Shown here one piece after another: positions 26,288 to 35,115 of a stretch of DNA of 64,000 nucleotides. Both the position numbers and the translations under genes were made by a program. The notes under the pieces were generated by a model. That model saw only the letters and a list, made by a program, of their open reading frames with translations. It searched no databases and was not told the origin of the DNA. The stretch comes from Rubritalea squalenifaciens DSM 18772 (GTDB lineage Bacteria; Verrucomicrobiota; Verrucomicrobiia; Verrucomicrobiales; Akkermansiaceae), in NCBI RefSeq assembly GCF_900141815.1, contig NZ_FQYR01000007.1:1-64000 (forward strand), given 5' to 3'. The first letter of the stretch is position 1; each line of letters starts with the position of its first letter.

Positions 26288-27799
26288 TTAGCGGATCATC
26301 TTTTCGTGAGTCGAAGCCAAGGCTAGCTCCCCGTGGCTTTTGTAGATAGTCGCGAGCAAGCGATGGATTTTCTGGATTTCCGCTTCAGAGGCATAAACCT
26401 TCCCCACCAGTGCTCGCTCCAGCATTTGCAGGGCTTCGTCAGATTTTCCTTCTTTCCAAGCCAACTCCCCGAGTGCCAACTCCAGTCTCATCTTGCGGGC
26501 TCCAGTCTGGGACTTGCTGTCCAACACCAGCTGAGCCTCTTTCGCTAAACTTGGACCATCGATCTGACTTCCCTCTCTCAGCGCCTCTTGCAAGAGAGCG
26601 GTCAGTACCTCGGGATTCCCTGGCTTCAATTGATGTGCCATCGTCAAATATTCCGTGCTCTTTTCAGGAAAGAGCTGAGCCATCACCAGACACCAGCTCA
26701 GTCCTGCGGCCCCCATCTCTTGGATACGGCTGGTTGAGGTGTTCTTCAGCACCTCCAGAATTCTGGCCTTCTGGTCCGGATGGCGCTCAGCCAGCAGTTC
26801 CAGAGCAGCTACATAGTGTTTCTCAGCCGGCTGGGCCGCATAGGCCTTGATCAGCTCATCCACCACATCAGCAGGCACCGTGTTCGTCTGATTCAATAGC
26901 GTGATTGCTCTAAAATAATGATGCAGAGATTTCAGGCGGGCCATTCTCGCCTCACCTTCCTTGCCCGTTCCGAAATCGCCTTCAAATTTCTGCAGGGCTA
27001 CATCGGCCAATTCCTGCTTGTCCAGGAGATAGATCAGCATCAAATAGCGCACCCTCGCATTCAGGTCACTGCGCTTTCCTCGGGTCACCTCTCTGCCCAG
27101 AGTCGTCAGCTCCAGCCAAGCCTGCTCCTGTAGTCCAAGTTCATCGCCTGTAAAAGCAATCGAATTCGCCAAAAGCACCCCCATCTTCAGATCATCCGCA
27201 TTTTGAGCAGACACCCTGTCCAGCAGGAGCTCAATCGCTTCATTGCGCTGCTTTGAAGCCACCAAAAGCTCCGCCAAGAGACTAGCAGCCTCTCCCAATT
27301 CAGGCTCCAGCTCGATAGCATCCTCTAGGTGCCTGCGGGATTGCTCAATGAAATCCGCCTGAGGCAGCGGCCCGTTGTAGGCCCAGCGCCCACCTGCAGC
27401 ACGCTTAAGTTCACTGCGTCCCTCCACTGGCAGCACCTCAAGATATCCTCCCAGACCACCAGCCAGCATATCCTTAGCCAGCCAGAGATGAGCCTTGGCA
27501 TATCCCTCGGCCTTCTTACCCACCTCCGCGAGCGGAGCCAAGCGCAGCATGATCTTGCGCGCCTCGGCCGGCTGCCCCTCTTTGATCAGGTCCTCAGCTT
27601 TCGCGTAGGCCACGGTCGCCTCTTCCATCGCAATGGATGACACCCGGGCATCACCGAAATCCTGCTGTACCGGCTTTTCATCAGTTGTCAGGGCATACCA
27701 CGCCCCAAAGCCCAGGAATCCCCCCACTACGATGACAATCAGCAAGACACGGAGCCAGCGCTCAAGCCATCGCTTTATTTTCTTCAGGGGTCTCTTCAT
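26288..27799 (-). CDS. Membrane-anchored TPR-repeat protein upstream of the exosortase
   Basis: A 503-residue protein with a basic start (KRPLKKIKRWLERWLR), a single membrane helix (about 18-36, LLIVIVVGGFLGFGAWYAL) and a periplasmic helical region of TPR-like repeats (AEDLIKEGQPAEARKIMLRL, HLEDAIELEPELGEAASLLA, AELLVASKQRNEAIELLLDR, and near the end LGELAWKEGKSDEALQMLER). Its layout parallels the 568-residue TPR protein on the other side of the exosortase, though the two are not obvious copies. It ends 100 bp before the exosortase start. A scaffold role in export or sorting of surface polymer is inferred from context only. Confidence 0.75.
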   Translation of the reverse strand: MKRPLKKIKRWLERWLRVLLIVIVVGGFLGFGAWYALTTDEKPVQQDFGDARVSSIAMEEATVAYAKAEDLIKEGQPAEARKIMLRLAPLAEVGKKAEGYAKAHLWLAKDMLAGGLGGYLEVLPVEGRSELKRAAGGRWAYNGPLPQADFIEQSRRHLEDAIELEPELGEAASLLAELLVASKQRNEAIELLLDRVSAQNADDLKMGVLLANSIAFTGDELGLQEQAWLELTTLGREVTRGKRSDLNARVRYLMLIYLLDKQELADVALQKFEGDFGTGKEGEARMARLKSLHHYFRAITLLNQTNTVPADVVDELIKAYAAQPAEKHYVAALELLAERHPDQKARILEVLKNTSTSRIQEMGAAGLSWCLVMAQLFPEKSTEYLTMAHQLKPGNPEVLTALLQEALREGSQIDGPSLAKEAQLVLDSKSQTGARKMRLELALGELAWKEGKSDEALQMLERALVGKVYASEAEIQKIHRLLATIYKSHGELALASTHEKMIR

Positions 27800-28153
27800 A
27801 TCTCAATGGGCAGGGTTTGATGGGGTTTGCTGTAATCGTTTTGAACGAAAGAAGAAAGGGTAAGTTTCATTTTTTTGGGGGAGGAAACAGCGCTCTTTCG
27901 AGCCTGAACGTTAAGCTCTCAGCTCTCTTAGAGTGTGATCTTAGGCGGCTGTATCAACCACCGTAACCAGACTGTAGCTAAACCTTCACGATGATAGTTA
28001 GCAAAGATAAAATACAGAGAGGTCTTGTTTACCTACATCATATCTCGTCCAAATCAACAGCCGGGTGTCGTTCAAACGTTTATAGGACGTCGCGACAAGA
28101 AACCTCCACACACGGCAGTTCTCTCACTGCCATGCATGGATCTGAGAACCAGT
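27800..28153. other. 354-bp gap upstream of the TPR/exosortase genes
   Basis: No gene, clear promoter or terminator is supported. The stretch beside the TPR gene start is A/T-rich on the minus strand (a run of seven A within the leader). The rest is mixed sequence without repeats I could detect. It probably holds the promoter of the TPR/exosortase operon. Confidence 0.4.
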
Positions 28154-28591
28154 TTACTTGAGTGACTGCATTTCAGCCTCAATCGCGGCGACACGCTTGC
28201 GAGCCTCTTCCAGCTCCTGCTGTTTTTGCTTGAGCTGCTCCTCCTTGGAGGCTTCCGCAATCAATTCTTCCACCCCATAAGACTGGGAACCCACGGTAAC
28301 CTTGACCTCAATCGCAATTGCATTGGCATTCTTCGGAGCCGCCTTTTGCACCTTGGAAAGACTTGGCCAGAGCAGCTTCTTCACCGCTGCCTCCAGCTGC
28401 TTACTGGTCGTCACCCCCTCCTCTACCGGAGCACTGGACTTTCGGCTGCGGCCGATACCGGCCTCTTTGCGGATCTTGGAGATCGAGGGAACACTCACTC
28501 CCGTCTTCTCTGCAATGTCAGCCAGGGTCACACCTTCCTGAGACAGGCGGATGATCTCCTCCTTCGTCTTTGTATCAATTCGTTTTGCCAT
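28154..28591 (-). CDS. Small HTH protein with C-terminal coiled coil
   Basis: A 145-residue protein. Residues 1-45 form a resolvase/transposase-like helix-turn-helix (TKEEIIRLSQEGVTLADIAE, TGVSVPSISKIRKEAG). A basic linker with serine and alanine follows, then a strand-rich segment (AIAIEVKVTVGSQSYGVEEL) and a long C-terminal coiled coil (ASKEEQLKQKQQELEEARKR, VAAIEAEMQSLK). No catalytic domain is present. It lies inside the glycan locus between a glycosyltransferase and the TPR/exosortase genes, with 46 bp to the upstream gene. It may be a local DNA-binding regulator or structuring protein; the target is unknown. Confidence 0.65.
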   Translation of the reverse strand: MAKRIDTKTKEEIIRLSQEGVTLADIAEKTGVSVPSISKIRKEAGIGRSRKSSAPVEEGVTTSKQLEAAVKKLLWPSLSKVQKAAPKNANAIAIEVKVTVGSQSYGVEELIAEASKEEQLKQKQQELEEARKRVAAIEAEMQSLK

Positions 28592-28637
28592 ATCTTCGTT
28601 CTAGATCATTAAAATACTTAAGTCGTGAAGCCGTGCT

Positions 28638-29390
28638 TTAAGATGCACGTCGTTTAAAAAACTGAGGAATTTTGGACAGGTTCTTCCTCAGTAAAGTACT
28701 GAGCCCGAGTCCATTTTCACGCATCACCTGATAATCCTCCTGAGACTTCTGCAGGATATTTTTCAAGCTGCGGTTACTGGCACCTCCCGTGCGCATTTTC
28801 ATGAGTACTTTGGGAAGATAGACGGCTCTCAACTGATGCTTCCATAGATAACGCACCATACTGTCGTAATCTGCGGCTATCTTGTATTTGAGATGAAAAC
28901 CTCCGAGTTGCTCGTAATACTTTCGCCTCATGTAAAATGCTGGATGGGGTGGCATCCATCCCTTGCGGAAGTTCTCGCGATCATACTCCCCACTCACCCA
29001 GTGCCTGACTATTTTGTCAGTGTTCTCGGAGGATACATAATCCAGATCACCGTAAACCGCGTCCACACTGGGATCCTCAAAAGCCTTCGCGACCTCTTCA
29101 AGCACATCCTCAGTCGGATAAAAGTCATCAGAGTGCAAGAGACCTATCACTTCTCCACTCGCCAACTTCAGCCCCTTGTTGAGGGCATCATAAATACCCT
29201 TATCGGGCTCAGAGACGAGGACATCAGGCTGGCGCTGTCCCTGCTTGAGCACTTCCAAGGTGGCATCCTTCGACCCTCCATCAATGACTACCCACTCCAA
29301 ATCGGAATAAGTCTGTGCAGCCATGGACTCACAGACCTCTCCTACTGTTTTTTCGCGGTTGTAAGTCGCTGTGATAATACTGATTTTCAT
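28638..29390 (-). CDS. Family 2 glycosyltransferase (WcaA-like)
   Basis: A 250-residue GT-A fold enzyme. It opens with KISIITATYNREKTVGEVCE, has the nucleotide-binding VVIDGGSKDATLEVL and the metal-binding SDD at residues 87-89 (LLHSDDFYP), and an acceptor segment AFYMRRKYYEQLGGFHLKYK followed by AADYDSMVRY. This is the usual pattern of cytoplasmic GT2 enzymes that add one sugar to a lipid-linked repeat unit. Its ATG overlaps the upstream glycosyltransferase stop (ATGA), so the two are co-translated. Sugar and linkage unknown. Confidence 0.9.
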   Translation of the reverse strand: MKISIITATYNREKTVGEVCESMAAQTYSDLEWVVIDGGSKDATLEVLKQGQRQPDVLVSEPDKGIYDALNKGLKLASGEVIGLLHSDDFYPTEDVLEEVAKAFEDPSVDAVYGDLDYVSSENTDKIVRHWVSGEYDRENFRKGWMPPHPAFYMRRKYYEQLGGFHLKYKIAADYDSMVRYLWKHQLRAVYLPKVLMKMRTGGASNRSLKNILQKSQEDYQVMRENGLGLSTLLRKNLSKIPQFFKRRAS

Positions 29391-30196
29391 GATATACGAC
29401 CCTCCTTCATCTTCAAGCTGATCATGTATTCATAGATCGAGCGCATAAGACTAAAGTGAAAGCCCGCTCTACCATCTAAAAAACCCATCTTCACGAAATA
29501 CAGAAAGCAGAATGTCAAAGCTGGCCTCATGGGCATCCTATATGCCAACGCCTTAAAAGCCTTACGCCTTAGCATTGGATCATGGTTCAAGAAGTCCTTC
29601 CACCTAATCTTCGACTGCTGCTCCGCAGCCAATTTAACGGCCTCCATACTTGAATAGCGGTTATGCCTCTCAAACCAATAGTCTATCCCCTTGTTGAAGG
29701 GATAATGTATGAGGTGCTCCTTCATCAGGCCAATCTCTCCATCAGTATAATACTCCTCATTGATCTCACGCTCTACCCTAACACATCCTTTTTTAAATAA
29801 TCGCCCAAACCAGGTAGGATATCCACTCGAACGCTTTATCCATTTCCCCATAAACATATCTTTGCGTCTCATCCTGTAAAGAGTCACAGGGTTATTTGTT
29901 AGCCTAGTTAGAGATGCCATTTCCTCAACAAACATATCATCCACACGCTCATCAGCATCCAACATAAGGATCCAGTCATGTTTAAAATCATGGGATAATC
30001 CAAAATTTCTCTGGGCTGCATAATTGTCGAATGGCCTAGTGAGGATTGTCGCTCCAGCATCTTGAGCAATTTTCAGAGTAGAATCCGTGCTCTCAGAATC
30101 CAAAATCACTATATCATCACAAAATTGTAGAGAGTCGAGACACCCTTGGATATTAACTTCCTCATTATAGGTAAGAATGAGAACAGAAACATTCAT
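29387..30196 (-). CDS. Family 2 glycosyltransferase (WaaE/KdtX-like)
   Basis: A 269-residue enzyme. SVLILTYNEEVNIQGCLDSL, then DIVILDSESTDSTLKIA and the metal-binding DADER near residue 78-82 mark a GT2 domain of the group related to lipopolysaccharide core glucosyltransferases WaaE/KdtX (YAAQRNFGLS and the later HYPFNKGIDYWFERHNRYSS are characteristic). The enzyme should transfer one sugar to a lipid-linked glycan on the cytoplasmic face. It overlaps by 4 bp both the acetyltransferase gene before it and the glycosyltransferase after it, so these three form one tightly coupled unit. Confidence 0.9.
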   Translation of the reverse strand: MNVSVLILTYNEEVNIQGCLDSLQFCDDIVILDSESTDSTLKIAQDAGATILTRPFDNYAAQRNFGLSHDFKHDWILMLDADERVDDMFVEEMASLTRLTNNPVTLYRMRRKDMFMGKWIKRSSGYPTWFGRLFKKGCVRVEREINEEYYTDGEIGLMKEHLIHYPFNKGIDYWFERHNRYSSMEAVKLAAEQQSKIRWKDFLNHDPMLRRKAFKALAYRMPMRPALTFCFLYFVKMGFLDGRAGFHFSLMRSIYEYMISLKMKEGRIS

Positions 30197-30741
30197 CTTT
30201 TAATCTGCCTTTCCTTTAAGAATTTCGCTGGATTGCCTCCATAGACACCCCACGGCTCTAGATCTCTAACAGCCACACTTCGAGCAGCCAAGACAGCTCC
30301 TTCACCGACTGTAACACCTGGGCCTACAAAAGCCTCCGCGCAAACCCAAGCATTTGACTCGATGGTGATCGGAGAATGAATTAACTGATGACTTTCGCTT
30401 TCGATATCATGAGAAGCGGTACACAAATAGCTTCTCTGACTGACTGTGGAGCTATTCCCCAGTGTGATTAGAGCAACATTGTAACAATCAACTCCCGATG
30501 CAAGGCAACTATTTTCATGCATAACCAAATTCCAAGGCGCCCAAACTTTTGCTGATGGGTATATGTTTGCCCCCTTGGACAACTTTGCCCCAAAAACACG
30601 CAACAAAAATCTACGCCACCATTGACACCCCAGTGTCGGAGATAATCTGAATAATACGTGGTACGTACACAACCATATCAAGCGCGCAAGCTTTGTACGT
30701 AAACAAATAACACTGTAAGAATATCTATTAGATTGATGCAT
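30193..30741 (-). CDS. WcaF-like hexapeptide-repeat acetyltransferase
   Basis: A 182-residue protein of the left-handed beta-helix acyltransferase superfamily. Hexapeptide turns are visible (GANIYPSAKVWAPWNLVMHE, AEAFVGPGVTVGEGAVLAAR) and the C terminus WGVYGGNPAKFLKER is the usual acetyl-CoA/trimer signature. The start with a hydrophobic helix and the LGNSSTVSQRSYLCTASHD stretch fit colanic-acid-type WcaF enzymes, which O-acetylate a repeat-unit sugar. The 4-bp overlap with the following glycosyltransferase supports a shared pathway. The acetylated sugar is unknown. Confidence 0.87.
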   Translation of the reverse strand: MHQSNRYSYSVICLRTKLARLIWLCTYHVLFRLSPTLGCQWWRRFLLRVFGAKLSKGANIYPSAKVWAPWNLVMHENSCLASGVDCYNVALITLGNSSTVSQRSYLCTASHDIESESHQLIHSPITIESNAWVCAEAFVGPGVTVGEGAVLAARSVAVRDLEPWGVYGGNPAKFLKERQIKR

Positions 30742-30748
30742 AGTTGCA

Positions 30749-31975
30749 CTATTTCATTTTAACGCATTTAGGCTTTTCTGTTTTACCAAGCAACCAATCA
30801 TATACTGAGTTCATTTGCTTAGCTATATGATCCCAAGTAAATTTATTCTCGACTAACTTTCTTCCTCTCATCCCCATAGCAATTCTATCATCATCACTCA
30901 TCTCCATTACTACTTGCAAGCCTTGCACAATATCTATGGAATTCGGAACATCACTTTCAAATATAACCTCTATAGCAGCCTCTTCTTGCTTGCCTTCCGG
31001 CAGATTACAGAAAGGTGTTATTAGTACAGGCAGACAGTAGGACCACGCTTCTAATATTGACATGGGAAGACCTTCACTAAAACTCGTAAGCGCAAAAACA
31101 TCAGAAACTTGCAACAGGGAATTCTTTTGCTCTCCAAAGACAGGCCCCACAAAATAGACACTACTTCCAGTCATACTGGATTGTTGACTTACAAAATCGT
31201 CAACACTCATTTGTTGATTAGCGATATCCAAGTTATCACACAGCTCAATCAATTCATCTTGATGATTTAATTGACTCCATCCAGCGATTACCAGGTTCCA
31301 ATTTTCAGTAATTTCTTTTGCCTGTTTGGACCAAGCCGTAATTAATTCTTTTATCCCCTTTTTAGGATGGATTCTGCCTATGAAAACTATATTCCGAACA
31401 TTTTTTCCAGATCTACTAACACTTGGTAAGCTTGGTAAATCAATTCCGTTAGGTATTATACATACCGGGTTAGTAAGACCAAATTGCCTAATTGAATCAT
31501 ATTCCGATTCACATAAAGCATGAATGCATGATGCAGATTTTAAATGTTCGTATTCATACCACCTACCAACAATTTCCTTTTTCCACCGTGAATTGCGAAT
31601 TGCCCATGGATCTAGCATTCCGTGAGGAGAGATTATATAGGGCCGCTGATTTCCCTTATGGTACTTTAAACTGGCGAGTGATGTCCCTTGCCAAATACCA
31701 TGGACGTGTACAATGTCAGGATTTTCTCTCCGTAAGGCTTTAATCAAGCCTGGGCTAAATAAAAGGCTACGAGGGCCAATGTGTTTCTCTAGGATTAATT
31801 CAGTATTACCCCACAAATCTAAATCGTCATCAATACACTCATCAACGATGCTAAGCACTTGATTATCGATGTATTGATCTAATCTACTATTCAAACACCG
31901 GACGACCTCGAATACACCGCCTGCATTGCGAGAAGCTGATGAAATTAGAGTTGATAGTTTTTTCTTCTTCATCAT
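30749..31975 (-). CDS. Family 4 glycosyltransferase
   Basis: A 408-residue GT-B enzyme. The N-terminal half has DIVHVHGIWQGTSL and YIISPHGMLDPWAI; the C-terminal half has the donor-binding NIVFIGRIHPKKGIKELITA and the E-x7-E motif in SFSEGLPMSILEAWSYCLP. This retaining enzyme would add one sugar in repeat-unit assembly. It opens with a basic MMKKKKLS and is noticeably AT-rich, as are its upstream neighbours. It lies 10 bp after the next glycosyltransferase gene upstream and 7 bp before the acetyltransferase gene. Confidence 0.92.
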   Translation of the reverse strand: MMKKKKLSTLISSASRNAGGVFEVVRCLNSRLDQYIDNQVLSIVDECIDDDLDLWGNTELILEKHIGPRSLLFSPGLIKALRRENPDIVHVHGIWQGTSLASLKYHKGNQRPYIISPHGMLDPWAIRNSRWKKEIVGRWYEYEHLKSASCIHALCESEYDSIRQFGLTNPVCIIPNGIDLPSLPSVSRSGKNVRNIVFIGRIHPKKGIKELITAWSKQAKEITENWNLVIAGWSQLNHQDELIELCDNLDIANQQMSVDDFVSQQSSMTGSSVYFVGPVFGEQKNSLLQVSDVFALTSFSEGLPMSILEAWSYCLPVLITPFCNLPEGKQEEAAIEVIFESDVPNSIDIVQGLQVVMEMSDDDRIAMGMRGRKLVENKFTWDHIAKQMNSVYDWLLGKTEKPKCVKMK

Positions 31976-31985
31976 TAGATCTGTT

Positions 31986-33059
31986 TTAGCAGTGGATAAT
32001 TTCTTGTATAAAATCCAACCATTGTTTCGCGATTTCTTCAGAGTCTAGTCTACTAACAATCTTACTCGCCTCGCTCCCATATAATGACCTCAAATCTTCA
32101 TCTTCCGCAAGTTGCCGGAGAGCGCAAGCCAGATCGTTTATATTTCCGACTTCCGTTAATAAGCCATTAAATTTAGAATTAACTAATTCGCTAGGGCCGG
32201 TAGGACAGTCAGTCGATACACAGGCCAAACCAGCAGCCATCGCCTCGCATAATGCGTTCGGAAAACCCTCAAAATATGAGGATAAGACAAAAATTGAGGA
32301 TCTGGCGAAATATTCGTCAACGTTTCTCTGAGTTCCTGGCATCTCTACCCTCCCCTCAAGATTCATCTGAGATATCAGTTCTTCCAAGGAATTGCGTAAA
32401 TAGCCTTCACCTAGAATACATAGTTTCCATTTTTTATCAGGTAAGAGCGCGAAAGCGCGTATAAGATCTTCATGCCCTTTCTGTTCCACCAAACGTCCAA
32501 TATTTAAAATGACATTTTGCCTTTCAATATTTGGGTATCTGATGACTTCCCTTATCGGATTCTCAATTACATGTACTGGTAATTTATTGTTCAGAAGTAG
32601 CTGAATAGTTTCTTTGGACTTAGTAGTTTGTGCAACGACTCCCTGAGCCCATGAATATGTCGCTTTTTTAAAAAACACCCTTAGTGATGAAATATCGGCA
32701 CTTGGATTATTTCTATCTGATACAATCACTGGTACATTAAGAAAACGAGTGCATAATAGATTCAACTCATTATACTTTTCTAGAAAAGATACAATACAAT
32801 CAGGTCGTACTTCCTTTATAACTTTTCGCATTCTAACAGCTACACGAAAAGAAGCGTGCACTTTGCTCAAAGCCCCTTTGTACGGATAACAAATTTTGTG
32901 TACATTTACTTCCTCTGCGAGATCGTAAAAGACTTCATCACTAGCCGTCAAAACGATATCAACATCGTGCCCCAGTTTAACAAACTCTGATGCTAGAATA
33001 CTGAGGACTCGCTCAGCTCCACCTGATTTCAAGCTAGGAATAAGAATACAAATTTTCAT
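31986..33059 (-). CDS. Family 4 glycosyltransferase
   Basis: A 357-residue GT-B enzyme. It starts KICILIPSLKSGGAERVLSI, a classical GT4 opening. The donor site has VILNIGRLVEQKGHEDLIRA and the E-x7-E motif in SYFEGFPNALCEAMAAGLAC. The gene is AT-rich. It follows the polymerase gene by 40 bp and precedes the other GT4 gene. Members with this pattern include N-acetylgalactosamine and glucose transferases of O-antigen pathways; the sugar here is not known. Confidence 0.92.
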   Translation of the reverse strand: MKICILIPSLKSGGAERVLSILASEFVKLGHDVDIVLTASDEVFYDLAEEVNVHKICYPYKGALSKVHASFRVAVRMRKVIKEVRPDCIVSFLEKYNELNLLCTRFLNVPVIVSDRNNPSADISSLRVFFKKATYSWAQGVVAQTTKSKETIQLLLNNKLPVHVIENPIREVIRYPNIERQNVILNIGRLVEQKGHEDLIRAFALLPDKKWKLCILGEGYLRNSLEELISQMNLEGRVEMPGTQRNVDEYFARSSIFVLSSYFEGFPNALCEAMAAGLACVSTDCPTGPSELVNSKFNGLLTEVGNINDLACALRQLAEDEDLRSLYGSEASKIVSRLDSEEIAKQWLDFIQEIIHC

Positions 33060-33099
33060 GTAGCTAAACTGCTGTATATAAAAATAATTAGTCAGTTGG

Positions 33100-34524
33100 T
33101 TAATTTGCAGTCTCTCCCTCGGATGAACTAAGTGTTTTTACAGTAGTACAAAACTTAGCGATGAGATACGTCCATACCAATGGTCGAAGAAAGATCAAAT
33201 AGCCAGCACGAGAAGAATAAAAAGCTACCGTTGCTAATGCTGCTGCCATTACTACCCACTTGAAACCCTCACGCCTAACAATACCTTGTGTCACTCGTTG
33301 ATAAAGCACTCCAAGAGCAAACATGAATATCACAACTCCTGCGGTGCCCCAGTTGTGATACAAATCAGCAATAATAGTAGATCCAGAGCCAATTTTGGAA
33401 TCCTCACCAAATGAAAGATATGTCAATCTACCGGAGGAACTCACATCATGGTTTTTCAAACCAAAAGTAGTCATCGTGTATTTCCCTAATAGAGGTACAA
33501 GAGAAAAAATATCTCCTCTCCATAGCTTACCCCAATAGATACCTCCTGAGCTGTTTACATCGGCAATAGACCCATGTAAACAGGTGACACTGTCAGCCAA
33601 GGTTAGAGTATAGATATAGAATCCTTGATCGTCTCTTTCTTGAATTTTTTCAATGCCCGCTTCTATAATGTTTCTCTTACCCTTCTCATCAAGCGAAGAT
33701 CTACCCCATCCAATCACTGTAAGTACGAATGCCCCCACTAGAGCTAAAATAATGAATTGTTTGGCTGTGATGGGTTTTACAAAAACGCCGTACAATATAA
33801 GAACTACACTGGCAGCTTGAACTGCTCCACCTCTGTCACCGACAGCCAAGTACATAAATATATAACCAGCTACAGCAATGGGGATAAACTTATCAACCTT
33901 TCCCCACCACCCTCTGCCATTTCTGATATATGCACCAGACATTGGCATGAAGTAAGCTAAGAGGACTGCTAATACTAAACCTAAAAGTAACTGAATATAG
34001 GAAGCAATACCACCTGCAGCTCCGGAGTAGTCCCCCCCCTCAAGCTCACCTCGGTAAATCGCCCCTGTTAGATAGTCCCTTCCGGCTGTAATCAAGAACA
34101 ATACAAATAATAGTACAAATGCTATTTTTAATTTCTTGTACTCTACTTTAATGATCCGTTTGCGAGGTTGCTTTTTAAAAGTAAAAGCTCCCCAACCGGC
34201 ATTCCACGCAATGAGCCCCAATGCTGACAACCAAGTTCCATAGTTAATACTCGATATTGACGCCTCAACACTCATCTTTCGCATCTCGACGCCAAATAAA
34301 AACATCAGAGGCCATTGAAAATGAACAATGAAAAAGCCCAGAATAAATAACACATCGAGTCTAAAAAAGTTTTTTTGGCGGCCATAAATACACCATTCGG
34401 TCAAAACCGATGCTACGGTAAGACCTGTTAAAAGACTAACACGAAGCGGATCAAAGGAGCTAACAAGATCAGGCTTTAGAATTAAAGCCAAAACAAAGTA
34501 AAACAACTGTATATAAACCCTCAC
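33100..34524 (-). CDS. Repeat-unit polymerase (Wzy-like membrane protein)
   Basis: A 474-residue integral membrane protein with about 10-12 helices, read from a GTG at 34524. The large periplasmic loop between later helices (about 285-385, containing GFYIYTLTLADSVTCLHGSI and GSTIIADLYHNWGTAGVVIF) fits oligosaccharide repeat-unit polymerases. Wzy proteins have little sequence identity, so the assignment rests on topology, the conserved loop arrangement and its place between flippase and glycosyltransferases. It would join lipid-linked repeat units on the outer face of the inner membrane. AT-rich like its neighbours. Confidence 0.8.
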   Translation of the reverse strand: MRVYIQLFYFVLALILKPDLVSSFDPLRVSLLTGLTVASVLTEWCIYGRQKNFFRLDVLFILGFFIVHFQWPLMFLFGVEMRKMSVEASISSINYGTWLSALGLIAWNAGWGAFTFKKQPRKRIIKVEYKKLKIAFVLLFVLFLITAGRDYLTGAIYRGELEGGDYSGAAGGIASYIQLLLGLVLAVLLAYFMPMSGAYIRNGRGWWGKVDKFIPIAVAGYIFMYLAVGDRGGAVQAASVVLILYGVFVKPITAKQFIILALVGAFVLTVIGWGRSSLDEKGKRNIIEAGIEKIQERDDQGFYIYTLTLADSVTCLHGSIADVNSSGGIYWGKLWRGDIFSLVPLLGKYTMTTFGLKNHDVSSSGRLTYLSFGEDSKIGSGSTIIADLYHNWGTAGVVIFMFALGVLYQRVTQGIVRREGFKWVVMAAALATVAFYSSRAGYLIFLRPLVWTYLIAKFCTTVKTLSSSEGETAN

Positions 34525-34563
34525 AACAATATAGTTATATTTTAAATAAACTTAAAACCAAAT

Positions 34564-35097
34564 CTAGGATAAGCTTTCATCACCATCAAAAAACTTTTTA
34601 AGAAGATAGTTTCTCTTATCACTCTTTGAATACATTTTCGTATTAACCTTTTTATCTCCTAGAGCATCGAGATAATCATCTATGTTTTTAATTTTTCTAA
34701 CAGGAACTCCTGCATATACGCCATTAGCTTCAAGTACACCTCTAACCAAGCTTCCTGCACCAATAACCACGTTATCTTGTATTTCTGTGCCAGGCATCAC
34801 AATGCAATCTGTACCAATAAATACATTGCTACCAACATTAATTGGAGCGATGACGTCCAAATCTGGGTACCGATCTCTAAACACCCAAACGCCGCCATCA
34901 TGCGTAATGAATTTCGAATTCGTTATACTCACATGATGTCCAAGTCTTATTAAATAAGGCTCTGACCCCCAATCAATCAATCCGCACAGCCTACAATCCG
35001 TACCTATGGATACTCCGATGCTCTTGGATGCCTTGATAGGATTTAGTTTGTATCGCACACGATATAACAACGATTTAATTAGTAGGTGAATTTTCAT
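34564..35097 (-). CDS. Hexapeptide-repeat acyltransferase
   Basis: A 177-residue protein with left-handed beta-helix repeats (NVFIGTDCIVMPGTEIQDNV, VIGAGSLVRGVLEANGVYAG) and the closing VPVRKIKNIDDYLD. This places it with sugar O-acetyltransferases of polysaccharide loci, likely using acetyl-CoA. It would modify a sugar of the repeat unit. The gene lies 18 bp after the flippase and is AT-rich. The final 40 residues are basic and lysine-rich. Confidence 0.85.
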   Translation of the reverse strand: MKIHLLIKSLLYRVRYKLNPIKASKSIGVSIGTDCRLCGLIDWGSEPYLIRLGHHVSITNSKFITHDGGVWVFRDRYPDLDVIAPINVGSNVFIGTDCIVMPGTEIQDNVVIGAGSLVRGVLEANGVYAGVPVRKIKNIDDYLDALGDKKVNTKMYSKSDKRNYLLKKFFDGDESLS

Positions 35098-35115
35098 TAC
35101 AGAGGACCTCCATAT

